A stretch of 64,000 nucleotides of DNA from Pseudonocardia sp. (lineage in GTDB: Bacteria > Actinomycetota > Actinomycetes > Mycobacteriales > Pseudonocardiaceae): assembly GCA_029263115.1 (NCBI GenBank), contig JAJCYC010000230.1, positions 1-64,000 on the forward strand. The letters run 5' to 3'. Position numbers and translations under genes: made by a program. The notes under the pieces were generated by a model. It was given only the letters and a program-made list of their open reading frames with translations, was not told where the DNA came from and did not search any database. Within the stretch, counting starts at the first letter, position 1. Each line of letters begins with the position of its first letter. Shown piece by piece: positions 8,645 through 19,327 of this stretch.

Positions 8645-10033
8645 GTGAACGACACCCCACTGTTCGACCTGGCCGTGATCGGTTCCGGTGGCGCGGCGAT
8701 GGCCGCGGCCATTGCCGCGCGCCAGGCCGGGAAGACCGTGGTGCTGGTCGAGCAGGCCACGCTGGGCGGGACCTGCGTCAACGTCGGCTGCGTGCCGTCC
8801 AAGACGCTGCTGGCCGCGGCCGGAGCCCGCCACAGTGCGCTGAGCAACCCGTTCCCCGGCGTCCCGACCTCGGCCGGCCCGGTCGATCTGGCCGCGCTCG
8901 TCGAGCAGAAGGACGAGCTGGTCGGCTGGCTGCGCCAGGGCAAGTACGCGGCCGTCGCCGACGCCCACGGATTCGAGGTCCGCCCCGGGCGGGCCCGGTT
9001 CACCGGCCCCGACACCCTCGAGGTCGACGGGACACCGCTGCCGGCCCGGGCCTACCTGATCGCGACCGGTGCCGAGCCGGCCCGCCCGGACCTGCCCGGC
9101 CTCGACGGCATCGACTGGTTGAGCTCGACCACGGCGATGGAACTGGCGGAGCTGCCCGAGTCTCTGGTCGTGATCGGCGGCGGCTACGTCGGGATGGAGC
9201 AGGCGCAGCTGTTCGCCCACCTCGGGTCGCGGGTCACCCTCGTCGGGCGCCTGGCCCCCGCGGCCGAGCCCGAGCTCGCCGACGTGCTGCGCGCGGTGTT
9301 CACCGACGACGGGATCACCGTCATCGAGGACCGCGCCGCGACCGTGCGCGACGACGCCGGGGAGGTCGTGGTGAGCACCCGGTCCGGGCAGCGCGCGAGC
9401 GGCGCCCGGCTGCTAGTGGCGACCGGGCGGGCGCCGCGCACCCCGGCGTTGGACCTGGACGCGGCCGGGGTGAAGACCGACGACGGCGGCTTCGTCCTGG
9501 TCGACGAGGCGCAGCGCAGCTCCAACCCGCGGATCTTCGCCGCGGGCGACGTGGCGGGAGCACCGCAGTACGTCTACGTTGCCGCTGCCACCGGCCGGGC
9601 GGCGGCGCTCAATGCCACCGGCTCAGCTGGGCCAAGCCCGGCCACGGTCGACTACACCGGGATGCCCGCGGTGGTGTTCACCCGCCCGCAGCTCGCGTCG
9701 GCCGGGCTGACCGAGGCTGAGGCCATCGCGGCCGGTCACCGTTGCGACTGTCGGGTCCTGAGCCTGTCGGACGTGCCGCGCGCGCTGGCCAACCGCGACA
9801 CCCGGGGCGCGGTCAAGCTGGTCGCCGACGCCGACACCGGCCGGGTGCTGGGTGTGCACGCCGCCGCCGACGCGGCCGGGGAACTCATGCTGGCCGCCAC
9901 CTATGCGATCAAGGCGCGGATGACCGTCGACGAGATCGCCGACACCTGGGCGCCCTACCTGACGATGGCCGAGAGCCTGCGCCTGGTCGCCGGGTTGTTC
10001 CGCAACCAGATGCCCACCTCCTGCTGCGCCTGA
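8645..10033 (+). CDS. merA: Mercuric reductase
   Basis: GSGGAAMAAAIAARQAGKTVVLVEQATLGGTCVNVGCVPSK active site, TGRAP, AAGDVAG, and C-terminal vicinal Cys (NQMPTSCCA); GTG start. Confidence 0.92.
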   Translation: MNDTPLFDLAVIGSGGAAMAAAIAARQAGKTVVLVEQATLGGTCVNVGCVPSKTLLAAAGARHSALSNPFPGVPTSAGPVDLAALVEQKDELVGWLRQGKYAAVADAHGFEVRPGRARFTGPDTLEVDGTPLPARAYLIATGAEPARPDLPGLDGIDWLSSTTAMELAELPESLVVIGGGYVGMEQAQLFAHLGSRVTLVGRLAPAAEPELADVLRAVFTDDGITVIEDRAATVRDDAGEVVVSTRSGQRASGARLLVATGRAPRTPALDLDAAGVKTDDGGFVLVDEAQRSSNPRIFAAGDVAGAPQYVYVAAATGRAAALNATGSAGPSPATVDYTGMPAVVFTRPQLASAGLTEAEAIAAGHRCDCRVLSLSDVPRALANRDTRGAVKLVADADTGRVLGVHAAADAAGELMLAATYAIKARMTVDEIADTWAPYLTMAESLRLVAGLFRNQMPTSCCA

Positions 10034-10078
10034 CCCCCCAAGTTCCCCCGCTCACATCCGGAAGGACCAGCACTCGTC

Positions 10079-10672
10079 ATGGGCATCAGCGCGGAGCAGT
10101 TGAGCACCCAGCTCACCGAGACCATGCGGTCCGGCGGAGCCGGGCACGGCGACGGCGACCCGGTCTATTGGCTGTGGCCCGTACTGCTGCGGGAGCTCGC
10201 CCGTGGGCGCCCGGTCACCGTGGACGACCTCGCCCGCGTTACCGGTCGCGCCGCCGTCGAGGTGCGCGCCGGGTTGGGCGCGCTGTCGGACACCGAGTAC
10301 GACCACCGAGGCAGCGTGGTCGGGCACGGCATCACGCTGCGGGAGACCCCGCACCAGTTCACCGTCGACGGCCTGGTCCTCCACACCTGGTGCGCGCTGG
10401 ACACCTTGATCTTCCCGACCGTCCTGGACCGTCCCGCGCAGGTCGTCTCGCCCACCCCGGGCACCGGCGAGCTGGTGCGCCTGAGAGTGGACCCCACCAC
10501 CGGGGTCACCGAGCTGGATCCCGACACCGCGGTCGTGTCGGTCTTCATCCCCGACGCGGGTGTCGGGGTGCGGTCGGCGTTCTGCAACCAGGTGCGCTTC
10601 TTCGCCACCCCCGTCGCCGCCCGCGGCTGGCTCACCGAGCATCCCGGCGGGCGTGGTGATGGGAGTCGGTGA
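10079..10672 (+). CDS. merB: Organomercurial lyase (alkylmercury lyase); C-terminus apparently frameshifted
   Basis: WCALDTLIFPTVL and FCNQVRFFATPVAARGWLTEHPG are MerB signatures; continuation GVVMGVGEAFVLGRRLAQDLVG lies in the +1 frame to 10736. Confidence 0.85.
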   Translation: MGISAEQLSTQLTETMRSGGAGHGDGDPVYWLWPVLLRELARGRPVTVDDLARVTGRAAVEVRAGLGALSDTEYDHRGSVVGHGITLRETPHQFTVDGLVLHTWCALDTLIFPTVLDRPAQVVSPTPGTGELVRLRVDPTTGVTELDPDTAVVSVFIPDAGVGVRSAFCNQVRFFATPVAARGWLTEHPGGRGDGSR

Positions 10673-10776
10673 GGCGTTCGTGTTGGGCCGGCGTCTGGCC
10701 CAGGACCTGGTCGGTGACCAGCCCCGCAGCTGCTAGCTCTGCCACCGCCGATCACCCGAGCAACGAGGAGAAGATC

Positions 10777-11301
10777 ATGTCGATGGGTGCACCCATGAGG
10801 ATCCGTGGGGTCGCCGAGGACCTCGGCGTGGCCGCGCTGGCCGGCTACCTGGGCACCACGGTGATGGAGCCGGTGTCGCAGAAGCTCTACGAGCTCGAAT
10901 CCGACACCGACCGGGCCCAGGAGGACGCCGCCCGCCCGGGACCACCCGACCGGATCGCCGCCGAGAAGCTGACCCACCTGTCCGGGCTGAACCTGAGCGA
11001 CGCACAGCTCGACCGCGCGGCGGTGGTGGCCCATTACGGGCTGGCGATTTCCTGGGCGCCGCTCTACGGGTTGCTGCGCCGGACCACCGCGCTGGGCCCG
11101 ATCACCGCGGGGTTGGCGACCGGGGCGGCGATGAGCGTGCTCGCCGACGAGCTGATGACCCCGGCGTTCGGGTTCTCCGCCCCCAACCTGGACTACCCGC
11201 TGGTCACGCACCTGCGCGGGATGGCCGCGCACCTGGTGTTCGGGCTGGCCGTCGCCGTGGTCACCGAGACCGCCTGGAGCCTGCGCGGCCGCCGGCCCTG
11301 A
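10777..11301 (+). CDS. Conserved membrane protein in mer operon
   Basis: RBS-like aacgaggag before ATG; several hydrophobic segments (LAGYLGTTVMEPVS..., HYGLAISWAPLYGLL...). Confidence 0.6.
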   Translation: MSMGAPMRIRGVAEDLGVAALAGYLGTTVMEPVSQKLYELESDTDRAQEDAARPGPPDRIAAEKLTHLSGLNLSDAQLDRAAVVAHYGLAISWAPLYGLLRRTTALGPITAGLATGAAMSVLADELMTPAFGFSAPNLDYPLVTHLRGMAAHLVFGLAVAVVTETAWSLRGRRP

Positions 11302-11350
11302 CCGGAGTATCAGCCGATCGTCACGAGATCGATCCCCACGAAGGAGACGC

Positions 11351-12742
<1,392 letters not shown>

Positions 12743-12828
12743 CGTTGCCTACCTGATGTGCACCAGCCCGACGTGTTAGACCACTGGGTCGAGGACCCGG
12801 GCGCACACACCGATCACGGAGGTTCACC

Positions 12829-13494
12829 ATGACAACGGTTCTCTACCCGGCGCTGCGCCGGCTGCTCGACGACGGCGCGCAGCTGGTCGAGGTCCTGCCC
12901 GCAGGCGAGTACGACGAGATGCACCTGCCCGGCTCGGTCAACATCCCGCTCAAGACCCTCGACGCCACCACCACCGCCGGGCTCGACCGATCGCGGCAGG
13001 TGGTCGTGTACTGCTGGGACGCCCTTTGAGATATGAGCCCACGAGCCGCGTGCCGGCTCGCCACGCTCGGGTTCACCCAGGTCTATGACTATGTGCCGGG
13101 CAAGGTCGACTGGCTCGCCCGCAACCAGCCGGTCGAGGGGACCGGCGCCGACACCGAGATGATCGGGCGGCACCTGCGCCAGGAGGTGACCACCGTCCGG
13201 CCAGAGGAGCGCATCTCGGCCGTCCGGGCCCGGGTCGCCCGATCCGCGCACCGCTTCGCGCTGGTCACCACCGCCGACGGCATCCTGCTCGGGCGGCTGC
13301 GGGCTGCCGTCCTCGACGACGCCGATCCGACCCGCCCGGCGGGCGAGGTGATGGAGGCCGGGCCGTCCACGCTGCGCCCGCACGAACCCGCCGCCGCGAT
13401 CGCGGACCGGCTCGTCGACAAGGGGCTCTCCTACGCGATCGTTGCCGACCCGGACGGGCGCCTGCTGGGCACGGTGCATCCCGGCGACCTGTGA
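12829..13494 (+). CDS. Rhodanese-like domain plus CBS-pair protein with in-frame TGA at 13027-13029 (candidate Sec codon or nonsense mutation)
   Basis: Same-frame halves: ...GLDRSRQVVVYCWDAL-TGA-DMSPRAACRLATLGFTQVYDYVPGKVDW... then CBS-like repeats; 12829 and 13033 are in the same frame. Confidence 0.7.
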
Positions 13495-13614
13495 TCGGGA
13501 CACGGCCGACGCATTCGGCCCCGGTCACGCCACACCGCGACTTCGGTCGCAGCCGCGGTGGCGACATCTCTGCATCCGTACGAACCCGGTACGACCGTTG
13601 AGGAGGTCATGGAA

Positions 13615-13878
13615 ATGATGGACGGAATGATGATGGACGGAATGACGGCGGGGATGGGGCTGTGGATGGTCCTGTTCCTCATCGCCGTCGGCGCGCTGCT
13701 CGTGCTGGCCGTTGTGGGCGGCGTGTCGGTCTATCGCCGGTTGCGCCCAGGGCAGGGTCGCGTCAGCGCCGTCGGGAGTGACGCCGCGCGGGACAGGTTG
13801 CGCGAGCGCTACGCCGCCGGCGAGATCGACGACGAGGAGTACGAGCGCTGCCTCTCCACGCTCACCCACTGGAGCTGA
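13615..13878 (+). CDS. Small Met-rich membrane protein with C-terminal SHOCT domain
   Basis: MMDGMMMDGMTAGMGLWM..TM..DRLRERYAAGEIDDEEYERCLSTLTHW; aggagg RBS at 13601. Confidence 0.7.
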   Translation: MMDGMMMDGMTAGMGLWMVLFLIAVGALLVLAVVGGVSVYRRLRPGQGRVSAVGSDAARDRLRERYAAGEIDDEEYERCLSTLTHWS

Positions 13879-14096
13879 GGTCGAAACCGCTGGTGTACAC
13901 CGATGCGACCGGTGGTGATCGGGTTGCTGCGTCGGCCGGACCGAGGGGTCGTCCGCCGACCGACGGCCCTGGGCCGCGCAGACGACGCGATTCGATACTG
14001 GGACCGGATGCCCTCGGCCCTTGTCGCCGTGGCCAGCAGCAGGCCAGCGGCTGCGGCCCGCGATCAGTAGGCGGCCGACGGCTTCCGGCGGGTCGA

Positions 14097-15605
14097 TCAT
14101 CGGATGCCCGGTCTCGCGCGGCGACGGGCGAGGGGCAGCAGCAGGGCGAGGACGGCCCCGATCAGGACCGGCGTGTCGCCGGTGCGGGCGTAGGGGGTCA
14201 GCCCGGTGCGCAGCGCGACGGTCTCGCGCAGCAGGGCGGGGTCGCCGAGCCCGCTCTGCGCGAGCACCGTGCCGTCCGGCCCGACGACGACGGAGTAGCC
14301 GGTGGGCGCGGACTGTAGGACCGTGCGCCCGAACTCCAGTGCCCGCATCCGGGCGCCGGCGACCTCGATCGCGGGCACGTCCTCGGTGAGGTAGGAGGCG
14401 GCGTTCGTCGGGACCAGCACGATCTGCGCGCCCGCGGTGACCGCCTCGCGCACCCGGTCGGCGAAGAGCACCTCGTAGGAGATGACCACACCCAGCGGTC
14501 CGGCCGGGGTGTCGATCAGGGCGACGCCCTCGCCGGGGATGGCGTCGCGCGGGACGAGCGCGGTGAGGTCGGTGAGGCGTTCGAGCAGCTCCCGGCCGGG
14601 GAGGTACTCGCCGAACGGGACGCGGTGCTCCTTCTCGTAGCGGCCCAGGATCGCCCCGTCCGGGCCCCACGCCACCGCGGCGTTGCGGAAGCCGGGTCCC
14701 TGCCGCTCGACCACCCCGACGACGACGGTCGTCCCCAGCCGCCGCGCGAGCTCCGCGGTCCGGGCGTCCCCGGGGGAACCGGCGATCTCGCCCTCGACGC
14801 TGATCACGGTCTCGGGGAACAGGACGAGGTCGGGGGTGCCGGTGATCTGCTCGGCGACCGTGAACTGCCGGTCGGTGGTGTCCTGGGGATCGGTGAACAC
14901 CGCGCGCAGCCCGCGTGGCCCGCCGCCCTGGACCACCGCGACGTCGAGCTTCCCGGCGGGGGCGGTGTGCACGGTGGCGCCGAGCGCGACCGGGAGCCCG
15001 GCGACGGCCACGGCGAGTCCGATCGCGACCCAGCGGGTGCGTCCCCGGGTGAGCACCAGCGCGGCCATGCCGACCCCCGCCGTGGCGGCCGCCGCGGTGA
15101 CCAGCAGGGATCCGCCCAGCGGGGCGGCCAGGGCGAACGAGCCGTCGAGCTGGGCGTGCACCAGGGCCGGCAGTGGGAAGCCGTCGAACGGGAACCGGGT
15201 CTGGGCGGCGTCGAGCAGCACCAGCCCGGCGGGCAGCGCCCACCATCCGCCCGACCACCGGCCGGTGTGGGCGGTCGGTACCACCCCGACGGCCACGGCC
15301 AGCATCAGCGACTCGAGCACGGCGATCCCCACGTAGCCGGCCACCGCGAAACCGGTCAGCCACGCCAGCGTGCTGCCGTAGAGCACGGCGCCGGCCAGGG
15401 CACCGATCAGCAGCCGGGCGCGCAGGTGCCGTCCGTGCAGGGCGACCGCCAGCACCGCCACCCCGATCGGCAGCAGCGGCCACCAGCCCCGCGGCTGAGC
15501 GCCCAGGGCCCACAGGCCGCCGGCGCTCGCCGCGAGCACCAATGTCACGGGCATCGACAGGGTGGGCCGGGTCACCCGGCCGGAGAGTGCCGGTTCGGTC
15601 GGCAA
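14097..15605 (-). CDS. lnt: Apolipoprotein N-acyltransferase-like protein (Lnt/carbon-nitrogen hydrolase)
   Basis: N-terminal multi-TM region followed by nitrilase-type domain: DLVLFPETVIS, YEKEHRVPFGEYLPGR, GVVISYEVLFADRVREAV, PTNAASY. Confidence 0.85.
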   Translation of the reverse strand: MPTEPALSGRVTRPTLSMPVTLVLAASAGGLWALGAQPRGWWPLLPIGVAVLAVALHGRHLRARLLIGALAGAVLYGSTLAWLTGFAVAGYVGIAVLESLMLAVAVGVVPTAHTGRWSGGWWALPAGLVLLDAAQTRFPFDGFPLPALVHAQLDGSFALAAPLGGSLLVTAAAATAGVGMAALVLTRGRTRWVAIGLAVAVAGLPVALGATVHTAPAGKLDVAVVQGGGPRGLRAVFTDPQDTTDRQFTVAEQITGTPDLVLFPETVISVEGEIAGSPGDARTAELARRLGTTVVVGVVERQGPGFRNAAVAWGPDGAILGRYEKEHRVPFGEYLPGRELLERLTDLTALVPRDAIPGEGVALIDTPAGPLGVVISYEVLFADRVREAVTAGAQIVLVPTNAASYLTEDVPAIEVAGARMRALEFGRTVLQSAPTGYSVVVGPDGTVLAQSGLGDPALLRETVALRTGLTPYARTGDTPVLIGAVLALLLPLARRRARPGIR

Positions 15606-15670
15606 CGCCTGGTCGATGCGGATGGCGGGCTCCTCTCGGTCGAGTGGACCCGGCGGACCGAACCACGCAA

Positions 15671-15690
15671 TTACTATGCCGTGTAGAAGA
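15671..15690. promoter_or_regulatory. Candidate operator, motif family 2, upstream of lnt
   Basis: TTACTATGCCGTGTAGAAGA; near-identical to sites at 52674 and 62754. Confidence 0.5.
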
Positions 15691-15777
15691 TGATGTTGCG
15701 GACGCGGGACCGTGTCGCGAGCAGCGTCGCAAGGTCGATGGCGTCCGCTTGCTGCCCTCGCGACTGCAGCACGCCTG

Positions 15778-17022
15778 CTACCTGCTGTCCGGGCCGGTGG
15801 CCTCGTTCGACGTCAGGCACGCGGCGCGTGCGCCGCGCCATCCGATGGCGGCGGCGAGGAGCAGTAGCGCGCCGCCGACGTAGTAGACGGCCTGGATGCC
15901 GATCGCGGCGGCGAGCAGGCCGCCGACGAGCAGGGAGATCAGCCGGCCGAGTTGCCAGAACACGTCGAAGCCGGCGAAGATCCGGCCGCGGGCCTCGGCG
16001 GGGGTGTGGGTCTGGAGCAGCGAGTTGAAGGTGACCGCGCCGCTGGAGGTCCCCATCCCGTACACGGCGAGGGATACCAGGGCGAGCGGCAGCGCGGTGA
16101 ACGTGGCGAGGACGAGGTCGACCATGCCGCGCAGGACGTAGGGCCCGAACACGAACACGGGTCGGCGTGGGTCGCTGACCAGGCGGGTGAGCAGGAACGG
16201 TCCGAGTACGGCGCCGACGCCGATCGCGCCCAGGAGCAGCCCGTAGCCGCTGGGCGGCAGCGCGAGGTGGTCGCGGGCCAGCACCACGAGTAGCGCGCTG
16301 GTCGCGCCGGCGGACAGCGCGGCGAGCAGCTGCCCGGTGCCCAGTGCGCGCAGCAGCGGGTCGGCGAGCAGTAGCCGGACGCCGGCGGCGGCATCGGAGA
16401 AGAAGCCGTGGCGCTGGGTGGGTGCGGGTGTGGTGGGGAGCCGCAGCCCGACGAGCAGCAGGGCGCTGAGCGCGAAGCTGGCGGCGTTGATCCCGAACGC
16501 GGGAGCGGCGCCGAGCGCGACGTAGAGGATCCCGGCCAGCGGGGCCAGCGCGATCTGCGACAGCACCGCCGCGGTCCAGATGCCGCTGTTCGCGGCCACG
16601 AGCTCCTCGTCCTTCACGAGCGTGGGCAGGGCGCTGTTGGCGGCGGGGTTGAACAGCACCGCGCCTGTGGAGAGTCCGAACGCGATGGCGTAGACCGCGA
16701 TGACGTTGTCCCCGACCAGGAGCAGCGAGGCGGCCAGCACGGCGCGCCACAGGTCCGCGGCGACCATCACCGCGACCCGGGGCAGCCGGTCGACCAGCGT
16801 GCCGGCGAACGGGGCGAGCGCGAGCACCGGCACGATCTCGGCGAACACCACCGCGCTGACGCCGAGCGCGGAGCCGGTCAGGTCGAACACGAGCAGCGTG
16901 AGCGCGACGGTGGCGAACACGTCCCCGGCCTGGGACACCGTGCGGGACGACCACAACCGCCGGTAGCCGGGCTGGGCGAACACCGTGCGCAGCCCGACCC
17001 GCGACGACGGGGCGCGAGTCAC
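15778..17022 (-). CDS. MFS transporter
   Basis: 414 aa, about 12 TM, FAQPGYRRLWSSRTVSQAGDVFATVALTLLVFDLTGSALGVS. Confidence 0.85.
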   Translation of the reverse strand: MTRAPSSRVGLRTVFAQPGYRRLWSSRTVSQAGDVFATVALTLLVFDLTGSALGVSAVVFAEIVPVLALAPFAGTLVDRLPRVAVMVAADLWRAVLAASLLLVGDNVIAVYAIAFGLSTGAVLFNPAANSALPTLVKDEELVAANSGIWTAAVLSQIALAPLAGILYVALGAAPAFGINAASFALSALLLVGLRLPTTPAPTQRHGFFSDAAAGVRLLLADPLLRALGTGQLLAALSAGATSALLVVLARDHLALPPSGYGLLLGAIGVGAVLGPFLLTRLVSDPRRPVFVFGPYVLRGMVDLVLATFTALPLALVSLAVYGMGTSSGAVTFNSLLQTHTPAEARGRIFAGFDVFWQLGRLISLLVGGLLAAAIGIQAVYYVGGALLLLAAAIGWRGARAACLTSNEATGPDSR

Positions 17023-17474
17023 GCGCGAACCGGCTCGGCCGGTGCGTGCTCGATGATCTGGCAGACCACGGCGTCGTGGCCGCCGCGCCGGGCGGTGCCG
17101 GCGGCGCGGCGCGCGGCCAGCAGGGAGCGGCGCAGCCGGCGCAGGTCGGCGAGCTTGCGATCGATCCCGGCGATGTGGGCGTCGAGGAGGCCGGTGACCC
17201 GCGCACAGGGCTGCTCCCCACCGCGTTGCAGGTCCAGCACGTCCTTGATCTCCTCCAGGGTGAGATCGAGTGTCCTGGCCTGGCGGATGAAGTGCAGCAC
17301 GGCGACGTCATCGGCGGTGAACAGCCGGTAGCCCGATTCGGTGCGTTCGGCCTCGGGCAGCAGTCCCTTGCGTTCGTAGAGCCGCACGGCCTTCGGGCTC
17401 AGCCCGGACAGCGCGGCGGCGCGGCCGACGGTCAGCAGCCTCGCCGATGTCTCCCCGAGCGATCGTGGCGTCAT
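17019..17474 (-). CDS. MerR-family transcriptional regulator
   Basis: LTVGRAAALSGLSPKAVRLYERKGLLPEAERTESGYRLFTADDVAVL; Cys residues at C-terminus suggest metal sensing. Confidence 0.9.
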   Translation of the reverse strand: MTPRSLGETSARLLTVGRAAALSGLSPKAVRLYERKGLLPEAERTESGYRLFTADDVAVLHFIRQARTLDLTLEEIKDVLDLQRGGEQPCARVTGLLDAHIAGIDRKLADLRRLRRSLLAARRAAGTARRGGHDAVVCQIIEHAPAEPVRA

Positions 17475-17481
17475 CGATCGA

Positions 17482-17500
17482 CCTTACCCTGAGGTCAAGG
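17482..17500 (-). promoter_or_regulatory. MerR-type operator/promoter
   Basis: Minus strand CCTTGACCTCAGGGTAAGG, imperfect dyad, 8 nt upstream of the merR-like ATG. Confidence 0.55.
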
Positions 17501-17538
17501 TTGTGGGTTCGGTGCAAGGGCGCTGAACAGCGACGTTG

Positions 17539-18029
17539 CTACCAGGAAACGAAGAACGTGGCAGAGACCATGACCAGGACGGTGGTCAAGGTCGAGGGTA
17601 TGACGCGCGCCGGGCATGGTCGCGGGATGGGACGGCCCACAGGTAGGCGCCGGCCCATGCGGCGAAGCCCACCGCCACACTCACCGAACATCACCGGGTA
17701 GCTGGGCTGGGCGTACATCCCCCAGTACAGCAGTGCCCCGGCGGTGATCGCCGCCACCGCGGTGGACCGCCTGCGGCGAACCAGGCTCGCGGCGACCAGC
17801 AGCACCGACACGACCAGGATCGCCGGACCGTAGTCGATCAGGACACCGAGCAGGCCGCCGGGCGACGGGCCCGACATCCGGCCATGTCCGCCGCCACCAC
17901 CCCCGCCGCGCCGGCCGGGTCGATCACCGGCACCGTCATGGCCGCGGTACAGGCCAGGCCACCGCCGACACCCAGCAGGCCGGCCGAGATGCTCAGCGGA
18001 CCGGCCGGACCGTTTCGGACGAGTTGCAT
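17539..18029 (-). pseudogene. Remnants of a small membrane protein gene (two ORF fragments in different frames)
   Basis: ORFs 17539-17877 and 17838-18029 overlap in different frames; 3' part is fused to unrelated sequence. Confidence 0.45.
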
Positions 18030-18098
18030 GTCGCGGTGAGCCCTTCGCCGGACGGCATGCCCCGGATGGGCACGCCGTAGGAGTGATGCGAACCGTAG

Positions 18099-18122
18099 GA
18101 CCTTCCCCCTCGGGGCAAGGTC
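18099..18122 (-). promoter_or_regulatory. MerR-type operator/promoter
   Basis: GACCTTCCCCCTCGGGGCAAGGTC dyad; shares TTGCCNCGAGGG..AAGGTNNTACGGT with the 19200 site on the minus strand. Confidence 0.5.
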
Positions 18123-18906
18123 ACGCTTCCGGCGGACCCGGTCGGGCGCGATCGGCCCGGTCCTCCGGTATCGCCGACGGCTCGTCGGGGCCGGGGCGGC
18201 GCCGGGCCCGCCGGGCCAGGGCGGCTCCCCCGGCGCTGAGCAGTACTAGAGCAGCGACCGCGGCGACGAACGGCCAGGACGCCGGTTCGGTGCCGTAGTT
18301 GCCCAGGGCCACGTACGCCACGGTGCCCGGGACGATGCCGACCGCGGTGCCGATGACGTAGTCGCGGGTCCCGACCGCGGTCAGCCCGGCGGCGTAGTTG
18401 ATCGCGGTGAACGGCAGCACCGGGATCAGCCGGACCCCGATGACGGCCAGCAGCCCGCGACGGCGCAGCAGCGCGTCCACGCGGGCGACCCGGGCTCCGG
18501 TGATCCGCTCGACGGCGGCGCGGCCCATCGTCCGGCCCAGGACGAACGCGGCCAGCGCGCCCAGCATCGCGGCGAGCAGCACCACCGCGGTCCCCAGGAC
18601 GACCCCGAACAACAGACCGGCCGCGACGCCGAAGACGTTCTTGGGCACCGGGGCCAGCGTCGCCACCGCGTACAGCGCGACGAACAGCACCGGGGCCACC
18701 GGTCCCGCGGCCGCGATGTCGGCGCGCAACTGCTGCACGTCGGGCAGCCCGACGATGGCCGCGACCGCCACCCCGGCCACGACGATGCCCGCGAACACGA
18801 TCAGCCGCACCCACACGGCGCGGCCGACCGGCGGGCCTGCGCCGCGCGCATCAGGACCCGCGGGGCCATCGCCTGCGGGGCCGGGCGACCCGCGTCGCTC
18901 GGTCAC
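18121..18906 (-). CDS. TVP38/TMEM64 (DedA-like) membrane protein
   Basis: VPKNVFGVAAGLLFGVVLGTAVVLLAAMLGALAAFVLGRTMGR...RLIPVLPFTAINYAAGLTAVGTRDYVIGTAVGIVPGTVAYVALG; GTG start inferred. Confidence 0.8.
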   Translation of the reverse strand: MTERRGSPGPAGDGPAGPDARGAGPPVGRAVWVRLIVFAGIVVAGVAVAAIVGLPDVQQLRADIAAAGPVAPVLFVALYAVATLAPVPKNVFGVAAGLLFGVVLGTAVVLLAAMLGALAAFVLGRTMGRAAVERITGARVARVDALLRRRGLLAVIGVRLIPVLPFTAINYAAGLTAVGTRDYVIGTAVGIVPGTVAYVALGNYGTEPASWPFVAAVAALVLLSAGGAALARRARRRPGPDEPSAIPEDRADRARPGPPEA

Positions 18907-19203
18907 CGGCCGGCCCCCGGGTCCCTCGGCGTCGAACCTGGACGGCCGTTCTCCCGCGCGCGCCCGTCCGGGAGCGCATCGCAACCTCGACGGCGGCACC
19001 GGCCCGGGGGCGGCGCAGCCGTCGGCACGGCACGGTCGAGGATCGGGTCGGATGGCACGGAGTCCCCTCCAGGGCATGGGTGTGCAAGTCAGGCGTCGCG
19101 TTACCTGTCCTGCCGCCGACGCGCCGCGTCGTCCGCGCCGTGATCCCGGCCGGCTTCCGCATCTGCTGAGCGACGTCGCGGTTCAGAGTGTGGTCCTCCC
19201 GAC

Positions 19204-19231
19204 CGTAAAACCTTTCCCTCGCGGCAATGTC
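19204..19231 (-). promoter_or_regulatory. MerR-type promoter upstream of TVP38 gene
   Basis: Minus strand TTGACATTGCCGCGAGGGAAAGGTTTTAC. Confidence 0.45.
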
Positions 19232-19327
19232 AAGGGGAAGGGAGACAGGTGGGCGGGCAGCTGACCGTGCACCGACGACGACCTGGTGGGAACATGGCGC
19301 CGTCGCAAACGGAGCTAGGCTCGCAGA

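Noticed and set aside
8054-9220. Full 388-aa ORF as one protein
   Set aside because: Only the C-terminal 131 aa (ArsR, start 8449) are plausible; the rest is antisense to merA.
12829-13029. Stand-alone 66-aa truncated rhodanese
   Set aside because: It lacks the C-terminal part of the fold, which continues in the same frame after TGA; treated as one interrupted gene instead.
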